DNA from: CAZMVU01 sp964569295
GTDB taxonomy: Bacteria; Hydrogenedentota; Hydrogenedentia; Hydrogenedentales; JAGMZX01
Length of the DNA stretch: 10,119 bases
Direction of reading: 5' to 3'
Assembly: GCA_964569295.1 (NCBI GenBank)
Contig: CAZMVU010000184.1
Location: 1 to 10,119, forward strand
In this document: positions 1 through 6,937 of the stretch, piece after piece
Position numbering within the stretch: position 1 is the stretch's first letter
How the letters are laid out: the number at the start of each line of letters is the position of its first letter
The notes under the pieces: model-generated
What the model was told of the DNA's origin: nothing
The model's input: the letters and a program-made list of their open reading frames with translations, nothing else
Database searches by the model: none
Position numbers and translations under genes: made by a program

Positions 1-76
1 TGGCTCCGCGGACAGGACTCGAACCTGTGACTTGGTGGTTAACAGCCACCCGCTCTACCAACTGAGCTACCGCGGA
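1..76 (-). tRNA. tRNA-Asn (GUU anticodon)
   Basis: The reverse complement folds as a complete 76-nt tRNA. The acceptor arm TCCGCGG pairs with CCGCGGA, and it is followed by discriminator G and an encoded CCA (the tgg at bases 1-3). The D arm has the usual AGCTCAGTTGGTAGAGC form. The anticodon loop CTGTTAA carries GTT, which reads Asn codons. The T arm contains the GGTTCGAGTCC consensus. The CCA end lies exactly at the window edge, so a tRNA cluster or other downstream gene cannot be judged. Confidence 0.96.
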
Positions 77-105
77 TTTGGGTGTTATTTTCTTCGGGAT
101 TGGGG

Positions 106-135
106 AGTATGCCACATGGTCTGGGGGTGATGCAA
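106..135 (-). promoter_or_regulatory. putative promoter of tRNA-Asn
   Basis: Read on the minus strand there is TTGCAT (130-135), an 18-base spacer and CATACT (106-111). A TGG just before the -10 gives an extended -10 form. Transcription would start about 22 bases before the mature tRNA, a normal leader length. The -35 box matches the consensus only moderately, so this rests on spacing and position. Confidence 0.4.
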
Positions 136-489
136 ATCAATGAAGTGGCGCGGATTGGGCGTATCGCGTGCTGTTGTGGGTAGGCCGCTGATTGTGTTGA
201 AGAAGCCGGGGTGGTTCTGTTTCTGACCGGTAATGGGCGGTGTCGTGGGCTGAGAAGAATGACAAGCATGATCCCCCTGTTCAGTGCGGCTGCGGTGATG
301 CCGGGCGCACCGGCCGGTGGCGTGGTGCGTTATGGAAGGGGGGTCACGACGTATGTACGGGAAGGTTAGTGCCGGGCATCCGGTCGGAGGTGTGTTACCA
401 CCCGCCGGAAGATCGGCGCCAGGGTAAGGTTTGAAACGCCGGTACCCGTGATCGCGAATTGTGGTGTGTGGCAGTTTGTGCTTTCGCTA
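136..489. other. intergenic region, no supported gene
   Basis: This stretch separates the tRNA from the end of the secreted FG-GAP gene; both are on the minus strand. The short reading frames here lack ribosome binding sites and give low-complexity, Arg/Pro-rich or Gly-rich translations. A small inverted repeat, cgccg-N6-cggcg, lies near 408-423 downstream of the FG-GAP stop. It has no T-run on the minus strand and is too weak to call a terminator. I see no tRNA, riboswitch or repeat array. Confidence 0.6.
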
Positions 490-2403
490 TCATGGGTGTG
501 GGTTTTTCATGTAGTAGAAATGGCCGTCTTCCGCGCCAATGAGGAGGTCGGGGTTGCCGTCCTGGTTCCAGTCGACGGTGGTGGGGCATGTGGTGTGTCC
601 TGCGAGGCGTTGTTCGGAAACATCGCCCATGTTCCGGAACACCCACGGTTGATCCCCATCGCCCACGTTGCGCAAAAACTCGACATTCTGGCTGTTCGCC
701 AGGATGTCGAGGCGGCCGTCGCCGTCCCAGTCGGCGAAGCAGAACTTGCGGCGGCCGCTCTTGCCGCCTTCGTCCGGGTCCATGCGCAGGGCGTCGCCCT
801 CGGGCGTGCGGAAGATGCGTTGCGGTGGCAGGAGCTGCAAGTCCTCCCCTACTTTCCGGCGCTCGTAGAAGGCGAGGTAGCCCTCCGTATCCAGCATCAC
901 CAGATCATTCAGGCCGTCTTCGTTCAGGTCGATGACGCATGGGGTTGTGCGCCACTGGGTAACGAGCTGTTTGCCCACGGGTTCCCACCACACCCACGGT
1001 GGCTTTGGTGTCTTGTCTTCCCACGCGACCTCTACCCTCTGCGCGGGGCCCAGCCGCGGCCGCTCGCGGGTGCCCACGTTTTCGTACCAGAGCACGGCGC
1101 CCCAGATGCTGTTCACCACGAGGTCCTGCCGGCCGTCGTGGTTCCAGTCGGCCACGTTCACGACCGTGTAGCCCCATTTCGCTTCGGCCGGCCCTTGCAC
1201 GCTGCCGTTCGGCCCGGCCTGGATGCGCAGTACTTCCCCGCCCGCCTCGAGGCGCACCGGCGGGGCCCACTTGGGCAGCGGCCCGTCGCCGCCGAGGTTT
1301 TCGACAAAACTGATGAAGCCGGCTGTATCGCCCACGATGAGGTCGAGATCGCCGTCGTTGTCCCAGTCGAAGGCATACGGCGTGGCGAGGGCGCCCACCT
1401 TCAGGTTTTCCGCTTCCTGCTCGAAGAAGCGTGGCGGAAGAAACTGGGGCATGGCGTCGTCAGCCACGCCTACGCACTCCATCAGCGCGACGCGGCCGTC
1501 TTCCTGGCCGACGATAAGGTCATCATCGCCGTCCTTGTCCCAGTCAAACGCGATGACCTGGAGCATTTGCAGTTCCATGCGAATGGTCTCGCCTTCATGG
1601 GTAAGATAGCGCCCGGCGGCATATTCCGGGTCGGTTCGGCTGCCGATGTTCTCGAAGTAGGTGATCTTGTCCAGGAACTCGCCGCAGATGAGGTCGAGGT
1701 CGCCGTCCCCGTCCCAGTCTGCGAAGTTGGGCGAGGGCGCGCCGTAGACATCGAGTATTTCGCCGCCTGCCTCGAGCTGCACTGGCTCCGCCCAGTCGGG
1801 CTTATCATTCGTGCCGGTGTTCTTAATGAAGTACACATAGCCGTGCAGCGGGCCGTTGGTCCACACGCCCTCCTCGTTGAACGCCTGGTCCCAGCCGTAG
1901 TCGCGCCAGTCGCTCGTGCCTATGATGAGGTCGATAACGCCGTCGCCGTCGTAGTCCACGCGCTTAAACTGCTTCGCGCGGCCCATGTGGAACTCGGGCT
2001 TGAAGGTGAGCAGCTTCTTGCTATCGAGCCCCTCTTGGACAAAGTTCGGGTGCATGCGTCCCGGCGACATGACAAAGCGTTCGCCGTCCGCATACGACAC
2101 GGTGATATTGTGTTTCGCGCCGCCGAGGCGCACGCCCGGCCTGAACACCGGAAAGAGTACGTCGCCATCGGTATTCTCGAAGAGGTAGATGCCGTTGTAT
2201 GGCGTGTCCGCGGTCGCGACGACGAGATCATGGTCTTCATCCCCGTCGGCATCCATGGGCAGCGGCTGCGCCCACAGGCCCACGCCAAGGTCAACCACGA
2301 GCCCGGGGTTGTTGTAGGGCACGCGCGTGAAATCCGGGTCTTCTGCAACGGCGCCCGTGGCGGCCAGGGCCAGCAGCGTTGCGGCGGCAATAGAGAAGCG
2401 CAT
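490..2403 (-). CDS. secreted FG-GAP/VCBS repeat (beta-propeller) protein
   Basis: The gene encodes 637 aa. A strong ribosome binding site (GGGAGGA, bases 2411-2417) precedes the ATG. Residues 1-20 form a Sec signal peptide with an AVA|ED cleavage site, so the protein is probably exported. The mature part carries nine D-x-D/N-x-D-G-x-x-D-L type loops, starting near residues 51, 150, 229, 287, 346, 419, 492, 558 and 611. They are usually followed by (I/V)xG and an aromatic strand such as ITYFEN or VLWYEN. These are Ca2+-binding FG-GAP/VCBS blades, as in integrin-alpha-like propellers. The 53-99 residue spacing fits one large propeller or two smaller ones. No catalytic, anchoring or sorting domain is visible. 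The family usually serves in extracellular binding or adhesion; the ligand here is unknown. It lies 15 bases downstream of the PHP gene, so co-transcription is likely. Confidence 0.9.
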   Translation of the reverse strand: MRFSIAAATLLALAATGAVAEDPDFTRVPYNNPGLVVDLGVGLWAQPLPMDADGDEDHDLVVATADTPYNGIYLFENTDGDVLFPVFRPGVRLGGAKHNITVSYADGERFVMSPGRMHPNFVQEGLDSKKLLTFKPEFHMGRAKQFKRVDYDGDGVIDLIIGTSDWRDYGWDQAFNEEGVWTNGPLHGYVYFIKNTGTNDKPDWAEPVQLEAGGEILDVYGAPSPNFADWDGDGDLDLICGEFLDKITYFENIGSRTDPEYAAGRYLTHEGETIRMELQMLQVIAFDWDKDGDDDLIVGQEDGRVALMECVGVADDAMPQFLPPRFFEQEAENLKVGALATPYAFDWDNDGDLDLIVGDTAGFISFVENLGGDGPLPKWAPPVRLEAGGEVLRIQAGPNGSVQGPAEAKWGYTVVNVADWNHDGRQDLVVNSIWGAVLWYENVGTRERPRLGPAQRVEVAWEDKTPKPPWVWWEPVGKQLVTQWRTTPCVIDLNEDGLNDLVMLDTEGYLAFYERRKVGEDLQLLPPQRIFRTPEGDALRMDPDEGGKSGRRKFCFADWDGDGRLDILANSQNVEFLRNVGDGDQPWVFRNMGDVSEQRLAGHTTCPTTVDWNQDGNPDLLIGAEDGHFYYMKNPHP

Positions 2404-2418
2404 GGTGAAATCCTCCCG

Positions 2419-3030
2419 TTACAGTGTGTGCGCGACCGGGTGCCCGGCGAAAAGCAAGGTCTCGCGAATACCAAGCTCGGCGGCGGCATAGCGGGCCACA
2501 TTCTGGTTGAGCCAGTGCGGCTGGTGTGCGTCGGAGCTGATGACCCAGGAAAACCGGTTTACGTAGGGCGCAAGGCGCGTGCGCCAGTCATCCCGCCAGA
2601 CATAGCGGTTGTTCACCTCGAGGTGGCACCCCGGCGGCACCCGCTCGAGGTCGGTATCGAACAGCATGGGGTGCGCGATGATCACCGGCTTGCCCGTTTC
2701 GAGGAACCGCTCGGCCATCTTGTAGAAGGCGGGGGCGTCTTCGCAGTGCATGATGAAGTAGTCGACGTCCGTCTGGGCGGCGGTCTCGGCAATTTCCGGA
2801 TGCTGCACCTCCGTGCCGGCGTGCAGGCCATGCGCGCGCACTGTGGCGATGTACTCCGGCAATCGGTCTCCCAGGAATTCGAAGTGGTCGCTGATGCCGA
2901 TGGTGGCCGCATGGCCGAGGCCGGCCACGAGTTCGACCGTCTGTTCCGGTACAATGGCGCCGTCACCCTCGGAAAACGTGGTGTGTATGTGCAGGTCCTG
3001 CGGCACAGGCGCGGGACGTGAGGTGATCAT
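2419..3030 (-). CDS. PHP-domain metal-dependent phosphoesterase
   Basis: The product is 203 aa from the ATG at 3030, chosen because GGAG sits about 8 bases upstream and homology begins soon after. An in-frame ATG at 3066 would add 12 residues that look unlike the family. All the PHP metal ligands are visible: HxH at H14/H16 (DLHIHTTFSEGDG), D48-H49 (ISDH), E74 (GTEVQ), H95 (MHCED), H120 (IIAHP) and D167-x-H169 (SSDAH). The fold should be the seven-stranded PHP barrel with a two- or three-metal site, hydrolysing phosphomonoesters as in histidinol-phosphatase HisK or the YcdX/PolX-type enzymes. It has no signal peptide, so it is cytoplasmic. The substrate cannot be told from sequence. There is no histidine biosynthesis gene nearby, so a hisK call is not supported. 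It is the first gene of a two-gene unit with the secreted FG-GAP gene. Confidence 0.88.
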   Translation of the reverse strand: MITSRPAPVPQDLHIHTTFSEGDGAIVPEQTVELVAGLGHAATIGISDHFEFLGDRLPEYIATVRAHGLHAGTEVQHPEIAETAAQTDVDYFIMHCEDAPAFYKMAERFLETGKPVIIAHPMLFDTDLERVPPGCHLEVNNRYVWRDDWRTRLAPYVNRFSWVISSDAHQPHWLNQNVARYAAAELGIRETLLFAGHPVAHTL

Positions 3031-3211
3031 CAATAATCTCCGGGTTGTCGGGTCCAGTCCCCTCATGCCTAGATCGGAGTTTCTGTTAGAGTACTATGTG
3101 CAAGGCCATTACGCCGCGACTTCTGGAAATCGCCGGCAGGGTGGCTTTCCCTGCAAGAGGGCTCGGTCAAGCCGCGCCCAGTATGCCGAAGCGAAAGGCA
3201 GATTGACAAGC
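3031..3211. other. divergent intergenic region, left part
   Basis: This lies between the leftward PHP gene and the rightward ruvX gene. It must contain the PHP promoter, but I cannot place one with good boxes. A TTGCAC on the minus strand near 3097-3102 has no convincing -10 at the right distance. Overlapping reading frames here have no ribosome binding site and translate to Arg/Ser-rich shadow sequence. Confidence 0.45.
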
Positions 3212-3241
3212 GCCGGAAAGAATGGGGACAGTACCCCCGGC
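3212..3241. repeat. nested hairpin around a ggggacagtacccc core
   Basis: The outer arms gccgg (3212-3216) and ccggc (3237-3241) enclose an inner ggg (3225-3227)/ccc (3234-3236) pair around the sequence acagta. A closely related gggggacagt string occurs at 9796-9805, so the motif may be part of a dispersed element family. Its function is unknown. It lacks a T-run and does not look like an intrinsic terminator. Confidence 0.4.
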
Positions 3242-3286
3242 CCCTCTCGGTTCCATTGGTCCGGTCGGCCCGATGGGTCTTCACGC

Positions 3287-3316
3287 TTCACACTCCACTG
3301 AAGCCGATGGTATAGT
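3287..3316 (+). promoter_or_regulatory. putative sigma70-like promoter of ruvX-mltG
   Basis: TTCACA (3287-3292, five of six matches to the -35 consensus) is followed by an 18-base spacer and TATAGT (3311-3316, five of six matches to the -10). Transcription would start near 3323, about 27 bases before the ruvX ATG. A perfect inverted repeat gcttca-N8-tgaagc (3285-3290 and 3299-3304) overlaps the -35 box and spacer, and could be an operator or chance. Confidence 0.5.
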
Positions 3317-3349
3317 ACGCGCCGCTGAACGAAACCACAGGAGTACTGC

Positions 3350-3805
3350 ATGGCTGAGCAGGGGCGCATTATGGGACTTGACGTGGGGGAGGTGCGCACG
3401 GGCGTGGCCATGAGCGACCCCCTGGGTATGTTTGCCTCGCCCCATGCGACCGTGCCGATGAGCGGCAAGGAACCGGCTGCGGTGGTGTTGGGGCGCATGG
3501 CAGCGGAACTTGGCGTGGTGCGTGTCGTGTCGGGGCTGCCGCTGGACCAGAACGGGGAGGTGGGGCCGCAAGCGCAGCGGGTACTCGATTTCTTGGAACA
3601 GTTGCGCGCACGCGTGGATATACCGGTGGAGACGGTGGATGAGCGGTTCAGCACGGTCGCGGCCGAGCGCATGCTTATCAGTTCGGGCATGCGGCGCAAA
3701 GGCCGGAAACGGGTTGTGGACCAGGTGGCTGCGGCGCATATCCTGCAACTGTATCTTGACCAGCGCGCGTCCGCACAACGCAACAAGGAGCAACCGGGTT
3801 CATGA
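3350..3805 (+). CDS. ruvX: RuvX/YqgF-family Holliday junction resolvase-like nuclease
   Basis: The product is 151 aa, the usual family length. AGGAG (3339-3343) sits 6 bases before the ATG. Residues 8-23 (MGLDVGEVRTGVAMSD) are the first RNase H-like strand motif, with catalytic Asp11. VSGLPLDQNGEVG (60-72) is the signature second motif. VDERFSTVAAERML (96-109) and DQVAAAHILQLYLD (124-137) supply the remaining acidic residues, including Asp97 and Asp124. In E. coli this family (YqgF) is tied to 16S rRNA 5'-end maturation and was originally proposed to resolve Holliday junctions; either role may apply here. The protein is cytoplasmic. The stop codon overlaps the mltG start (ATGA), so the two are translationally coupled. 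ruvX-mltG adjacency is known in other bacteria, including Bacillus (yrrK and yrrL). Confidence 0.95.
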   Translation: MAEQGRIMGLDVGEVRTGVAMSDPLGMFASPHATVPMSGKEPAAVVLGRMAAELGVVRVVSGLPLDQNGEVGPQAQRVLDFLEQLRARVDIPVETVDERFSTVAAERMLISSGMRRKGRKRVVDQVAAAHILQLYLDQRASAQRNKEQPGS

Positions 3806-4911
3806 GCGGTGCCCCTTCACCAGACAAACAGCCACGCGAAGCTCCCGCCCGCGGTGCCGATGCCCCTTTCGGGCGGTTCGGGTTTCCGCTGCTGCTGGTG
3901 CGCATCGTGCTGGTGGCGTGGGCCGTGGTGGCGCTGCTGGCATTGGGGGCGGGCTTCACGGCCTATGTCCTCTATGACCACGCCACCCAACCAGGCACCC
4001 CCGGCAAAACGGTGAGCGTGGCTGTGCCGGAAGGGATTACGAAACAGGAGGTGGGCGAGGTGCTGGTCGATGCGGGGCTCCTCGAGATGCCTGTGCTCTG
4101 GCGGGTGGCCCTCGTGCGCGATGGCGCCGGCACGCCCATACAGCATGGGGTCTACGAGCTGCCCGAGGGCCTGAGCGCGCTTCAGTTGTTGCGGCGTATG
4201 TATGAAGGGCCTGTGCGTCCGCTTGATGTAGACCGGTTCCGGGTGACAATCCCGGAGGGGCTCTCGCTTGCACAGATGGCCGAGCGATTTGATGATCCGG
4301 AGGCCTTTCTCGAGGCCGCCAGCGACCCGGAACTCATCGCGGAGCTCGGGCTCGATGTCAACTCGCTCGAGGGATTTCTCCTGCCCGAGACCTACTTTTT
4401 CGACGAGGAACCGACCGAGCGCGATGTGGTGCGGCGCATGGCCGAGGCTTTCCAGGAGACCTACGAGCGGATCGCCGAGGGGCTGCCGCGGATCGAGCCG
4501 CTCACCGCGGTCACGGTCGCCTCGCTGGTCGAGGAGGAGGCCCGTGTGGATGAGGAGCGTCCGCAGGTGGCGGCGGTTATCTACAACCGGCTCGACAAGA
4601 ATATGCCCCTCCAGCTCGATGCCACCCTGCAGTATGCCTTGGGCAAGTATGGCCAGCGACTCCTTGATGCGGACAAAGAGGTCGACTCGCCCTACAACAC
4701 CTACCAGAACCCCGGCCTGCCGCCCGGCCCCATCTCGAATCCGGGCAAGGCGAGCTTGCGCGCGGCATTGCGCCCGGCGAACGTGGATTACCTGTATTTC
4801 GTGTCTAACGCGGACGGCCGCACCCACACGTTCAGCCGCACCCTCGCAGAGCACAACCGCGCCGTGGCACGCTTCCGCCGCGAAATTGCCGGGCAACGCC
4901 GTGCGCCGTAG
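3802..4911 (+). CDS. mltG: endolytic murein transglycosylase MltG (YceG-like)
   Basis: The product is 369 aa, in the normal family range. A short cytoplasmic tail is followed by one membrane segment at about residues 30-56, giving a periplasmic C-terminal domain. Residues 70-95 (VSVAVPEGITKQEVGEVL and on) form the LysM-like subdomain. EGFLLPETYFF (190-200) is the family's EG-L-P-TY motif. The catalytic domain has VASLVEEEARVDEE (239-252), in which Glu244 aligns with the catalytic Glu of E. coli MltG. It continues with IYNRLDKNMPLQLDATLQY (260-278), SPYNTYQNPGLPPGPISNPG (296-315) and LYFVSNADGRTHTFS (331-345). The enzyme cleaves nascent glycan strands in the membrane, releasing chains with 1,6-anhydroMurNAc ends and setting strand length. 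Its start overlaps the ruvX stop by four bases, so it depends on the same message. Confidence 0.95.
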   Translation: MSGAPSPDKQPREAPARGADAPFGRFGFPLLLVRIVLVAWAVVALLALGAGFTAYVLYDHATQPGTPGKTVSVAVPEGITKQEVGEVLVDAGLLEMPVLWRVALVRDGAGTPIQHGVYELPEGLSALQLLRRMYEGPVRPLDVDRFRVTIPEGLSLAQMAERFDDPEAFLEAASDPELIAELGLDVNSLEGFLLPETYFFDEEPTERDVVRRMAEAFQETYERIAEGLPRIEPLTAVTVASLVEEEARVDEERPQVAAVIYNRLDKNMPLQLDATLQYALGKYGQRLLDADKEVDSPYNTYQNPGLPPGPISNPGKASLRAALRPANVDYLYFVSNADGRTHTFSRTLAEHNRAVARFRREIAGQRRAP

Positions 4912-5099
4912 GGGACTGGGATGGGGGGCAAGAGTCAGGTTGGCGAGAAGAGAATATGCGCTTCCCCTATCCTCGCGCCCCTACCGCGCCGGCCCGCTGC
5001 CCTTTTTTTGCGTGAACTTTTCCGCGAAATCTGTTAAAAAGAAGGGGGGAGGGCTGAGCATTGAAGCAACAGGGCCGTAGTGACAGGGAGATAATCCAA

Positions 5100-5453
5100 A
5101 TGGTCGACGCAACACGTAGTGCGTGTATCAATCATCCGGGCGTGGAGGCGACCCACCGTTGCAAACAGTGCGGGCGGCCGGTGTGCGACACGTGCACCAT
5201 CATGGGCCCCACCGGGCGGTTTTGCAGCGAGAATTGCCGGACCACCCACGAGGCTTTTGTGCAGCGTGCGCGCCAACTCGAGACGAAGACGCGTGTGGGG
5301 TTTGGTGTGCGTCTGCGGAATTTTTTGGGTTCTCTCATTGTGGTGGTGATCGTGGCGGCGGTGGTGCTGGGGATTGGCCATTTCTTCGAGGTCCCCGTGC
5401 TGCGGGATATTGCGGCGCGGCTTCTTGAATTTGCTGGGCAAGCGCAATACTGA
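5100..5453 (+). CDS. B-box-type zinc-finger single-pass membrane protein
   Basis: The product is 117 aa from the ATG at 5100, preceded by GGGAG 9 bases upstream. A TTG at 5061 with a strong GGGGGAGGG behind it would add 13 residues (start MKQQGRSDRE), so the start is uncertain. The N-terminal half has C9, H12, C21, C24, C29, C32, C42, C46 and H50. The pattern C-x2-H-x8-C-x2-C-x4-C-x2-C-x9-C-x3-C-x3-H matches a two-zinc B-box. A basic linker leads to one membrane helix at about 78-97 (SLIVVVIVAAVVLGIG), then a short C-terminal tail. The zinc finger is expected on the cytoplasmic side, placing it as a protein-protein interaction module at the membrane. No enzyme domain is present. The next gene begins 15 bases after the stop and also encodes an anchored protein, so the two probably work together. 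The role is unknown. Confidence 0.82.
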   Translation: MVDATRSACINHPGVEATHRCKQCGRPVCDTCTIMGPTGRFCSENCRTTHEAFVQRARQLETKTRVGFGVRLRNFLGSLIVVVIVAAVVLGIGHFFEVPVLRDIAARLLEFAGQAQY

Positions 5454-5468
5454 CAGGAGAGCCGAATC

Positions 5469-5912
5469 ATGGACTTGAGTGGACTCAAATGGCCATTGGT
5501 CATCGTGGTTCTCATAGCCATCGCTTGGCTGGGTTCGAGCGGTGGCGTGAACTGGATGATCAGCAATGCGACGGCTGCCACGCCCGGTGCAGACGCGGCG
5601 CAAGATGAGAAGGACGAAGCGCGGCTTACAAAAATCGGCGGTTACCTCATGATGCTCTGGCGTTATGAAAAGGCGTCCCAGGTCTTCTACACCGCCATGG
5701 ACCGCTACGGCGTCGAGGGCGAAAACTATTACTACAACCTCTACCGCCTGGCCAAGTGCGAGGAGAAACTGGACAATTACGGCGGGGCGCGGAACATGCT
5801 CCAAAAACTGATCGCCCAGGAGGCGTGGACGCACGATGACCGGGTACCGGGGTTCGACAACCTGAACCTGCGCCAGCAGAAACTCACCGAGTTGCACGAG
5901 CTCCCGCAATAA
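5469..5912 (+). CDS. membrane-anchored TPR-like small protein
   Basis: The product is 147 aa, with AGGAG about 9 bases before the ATG. Residues 8-24 (WPLVIVVLIAIAWLG) form an uncleaved N-terminal membrane anchor. An Ala/Asp-rich linker (33-48) leads to a helical region at 49-118. There, two repeats resemble tetratricopeptide helices: GGYLMMLWRYEKASQVFYTA and, about 33 residues on, YNLYRLAKCEEKLDNYGGAR. Each has the small/aromatic spacing and the Y-x-x-A signature of TPRs. This suggests a protein-binding domain held at the membrane, probably on the outer face. I do not recognise a specific family. The 15-base gap to the zinc-finger gene points to a shared transcript and a joint function. Confidence 0.75.
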   Translation: MDLSGLKWPLVIVVLIAIAWLGSSGGVNWMISNATAATPGADAAQDEKDEARLTKIGGYLMMLWRYEKASQVFYTAMDRYGVEGENYYYNLYRLAKCEEKLDNYGGARNMLQKLIAQEAWTHDDRVPGFDNLNLRQQKLTELHELPQ

Positions 5913-6125
5913 GGCGAACATACCCCAACCTCACAGGCACTGCGCGTGCGGACGCCCCACTGGTCTGCGCGCGTTGTTCTTGTGTATGCCGTGGCGTGAA
6001 CGGGCTTGGCCTTGCCTTGACCGATGCGGGTGCGGCACGGGGGCGCTGTATGGAATAAGGCGTTGCTCACAGTGTCAATGGGGTGTTGCGCGGTTGGTTG
6101 TATGGCCAAAGCGAATGGGGTGATT

Positions 6126-6857
6126 ATGCGCGGGAAAGCGGATATCGTACTCGGCCGCGTGCCGGTGCTGGCCTGCCTGCAAGCGGGGCGGCGCCTGCCG
6201 CGGCGGTTGTATGTCCAGCAGGGCGCGAAGGGCCTGGAAACACTCATGCGGGCGGTGCCGCCGATACCCGTCGAACGGCGCGACAAGAATGCGCTGGATA
6301 AGCTGTCCCGCGGTGTGCTGCACCAGGGGGTGGTCCTCGAGGCGGACCCGGTGCCGCTCTTGGACGAGAAAGCGCTTGTGCCGGCGGTCACCGCTCCCAA
6401 TGCGTTTGTCGTCGTGCTGGACGGCGTCGAAGACCCGCACAATTTTGGCGCTATCGTACGCTCGGCCGCGGCATGCGGTGCGTCGGCGGTGGTCTTCGGC
6501 AAGGACCGTAGTGCGCCATTGTCCCCCGCCATGACCAAGGCCGCTGCGGGCGGTGTGGAGCACGTCCCCATGGCGCAGGTGCCCAATCTCGTACGTGCGC
6601 TGGGCCGTTTGCAGGAGGCGGGGTTCTGGTTCGCCGTGCTCGATCCGGGGGGCGATCGGCTGCTGTGGGAGGCCGACCTCACCGGGCGCGTGGGCCTTGT
6701 CATCGGCAGCGAGGGCAAGGGCGTGCGGCGCCTACTGCGTCAACGGTGCGACATGGGCGTGCGCATTCCGATTCGCGGCGCCATTACCAGCCTGAATGCC
6801 TCGGTGTCGGCGGGTATCGCTTTAATGGAATGCCTCCGGCAACGCCACAATGCCTGA
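6126..6857 (+). CDS. rlmB: 23S rRNA (guanosine-2'-O)-methyltransferase, RlmB/TrmH (SpoU) family
   Basis: The product is 243 aa from the ATG at 6126, the same length as E. coli RlmB. I chose this start because GGGGTGAT just upstream pairs well with the anti-Shine-Dalgarno tail and because IVLGRVPVLACL follows at the usual distance. ATGs at 6024, 6078 and 6102 have no ribosome binding site. Residues 1-75 form the RNA-binding substrate domain. Residues 92-243 form the SPOUT domain with its deep trefoil knot: motif 1 LDGVEDPHNFGAIVRSAAACG (98-118, Asn106 and Arg112), motif 2 LVIGSEGKGV (191-200, Glu196) and motif 3 IPIRGAITSLNASVSAGIAL (214-233). The enzyme uses S-adenosylmethionine to methylate the ribose 2'-OH of G2251 in the 23S peptidyl-transferase P loop. 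Other SpoU specificities cannot be fully excluded. About 210 bases separate it from the TPR gene, and no clear promoter is visible there. Confidence 0.9.
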   Translation: MRGKADIVLGRVPVLACLQAGRRLPRRLYVQQGAKGLETLMRAVPPIPVERRDKNALDKLSRGVLHQGVVLEADPVPLLDEKALVPAVTAPNAFVVVLDGVEDPHNFGAIVRSAAACGASAVVFGKDRSAPLSPAMTKAAAGGVEHVPMAQVPNLVRALGRLQEAGFWFAVLDPGGDRLLWEADLTGRVGLVIGSEGKGVRRLLRQRCDMGVRIPIRGAITSLNASVSAGIALMECLRQRHNA

Positions 6858-6937
6858 TGCGGGGAAGAAAATGAGGGGGGTGCATTTGTTATTGTTGCAT
6901 ACGTAGACTGGCAACGCCGCGCAAGGAGAACCGCACA

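Noticed and set aside
448..3021. An 857-residue open frame on the plus strand opposite the FG-GAP and PHP genes
   Set aside because: It is a high-GC antisense shadow. The minus-strand frames carry complete signal peptide, calcium-loop and PHP motifs with good ribosome binding sites. The plus frame shows only Val/Ala/His/Arg-rich sequence that mirrors the repeats opposite.
3817..4896. A 359-residue minus-strand frame opposite mltG
   Set aside because: It is a shadow of mltG with no ribosome binding site or recognisable domain and His/Arg-rich composition.
5003..5009. A run of seven Ts after mltG as an intrinsic terminator
   Set aside because: I could find no stable stem directly before it in the GC-rich sequence, so the T-run alone does not support a terminator.
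5034..5921. A 295-residue minus-strand frame opposite the zinc-finger and TPR genes
   Set aside because: The plus-strand genes have zinc ligands, membrane helices and proper ribosome binding sites. The antisense product has no family features.
6017..6054. TTGACC with a tatgga downstream as a promoter for rlmB
   Set aside because: The spacing is about 26 bases, too long for a sigma70 promoter.
6024..6125. An N-terminal extension of RlmB using ATGs at 6024, 6078 or 6102
   Set aside because: None of these has a ribosome binding site, the added residues are not family-like, and the 6126 start gives the usual 243 aa.
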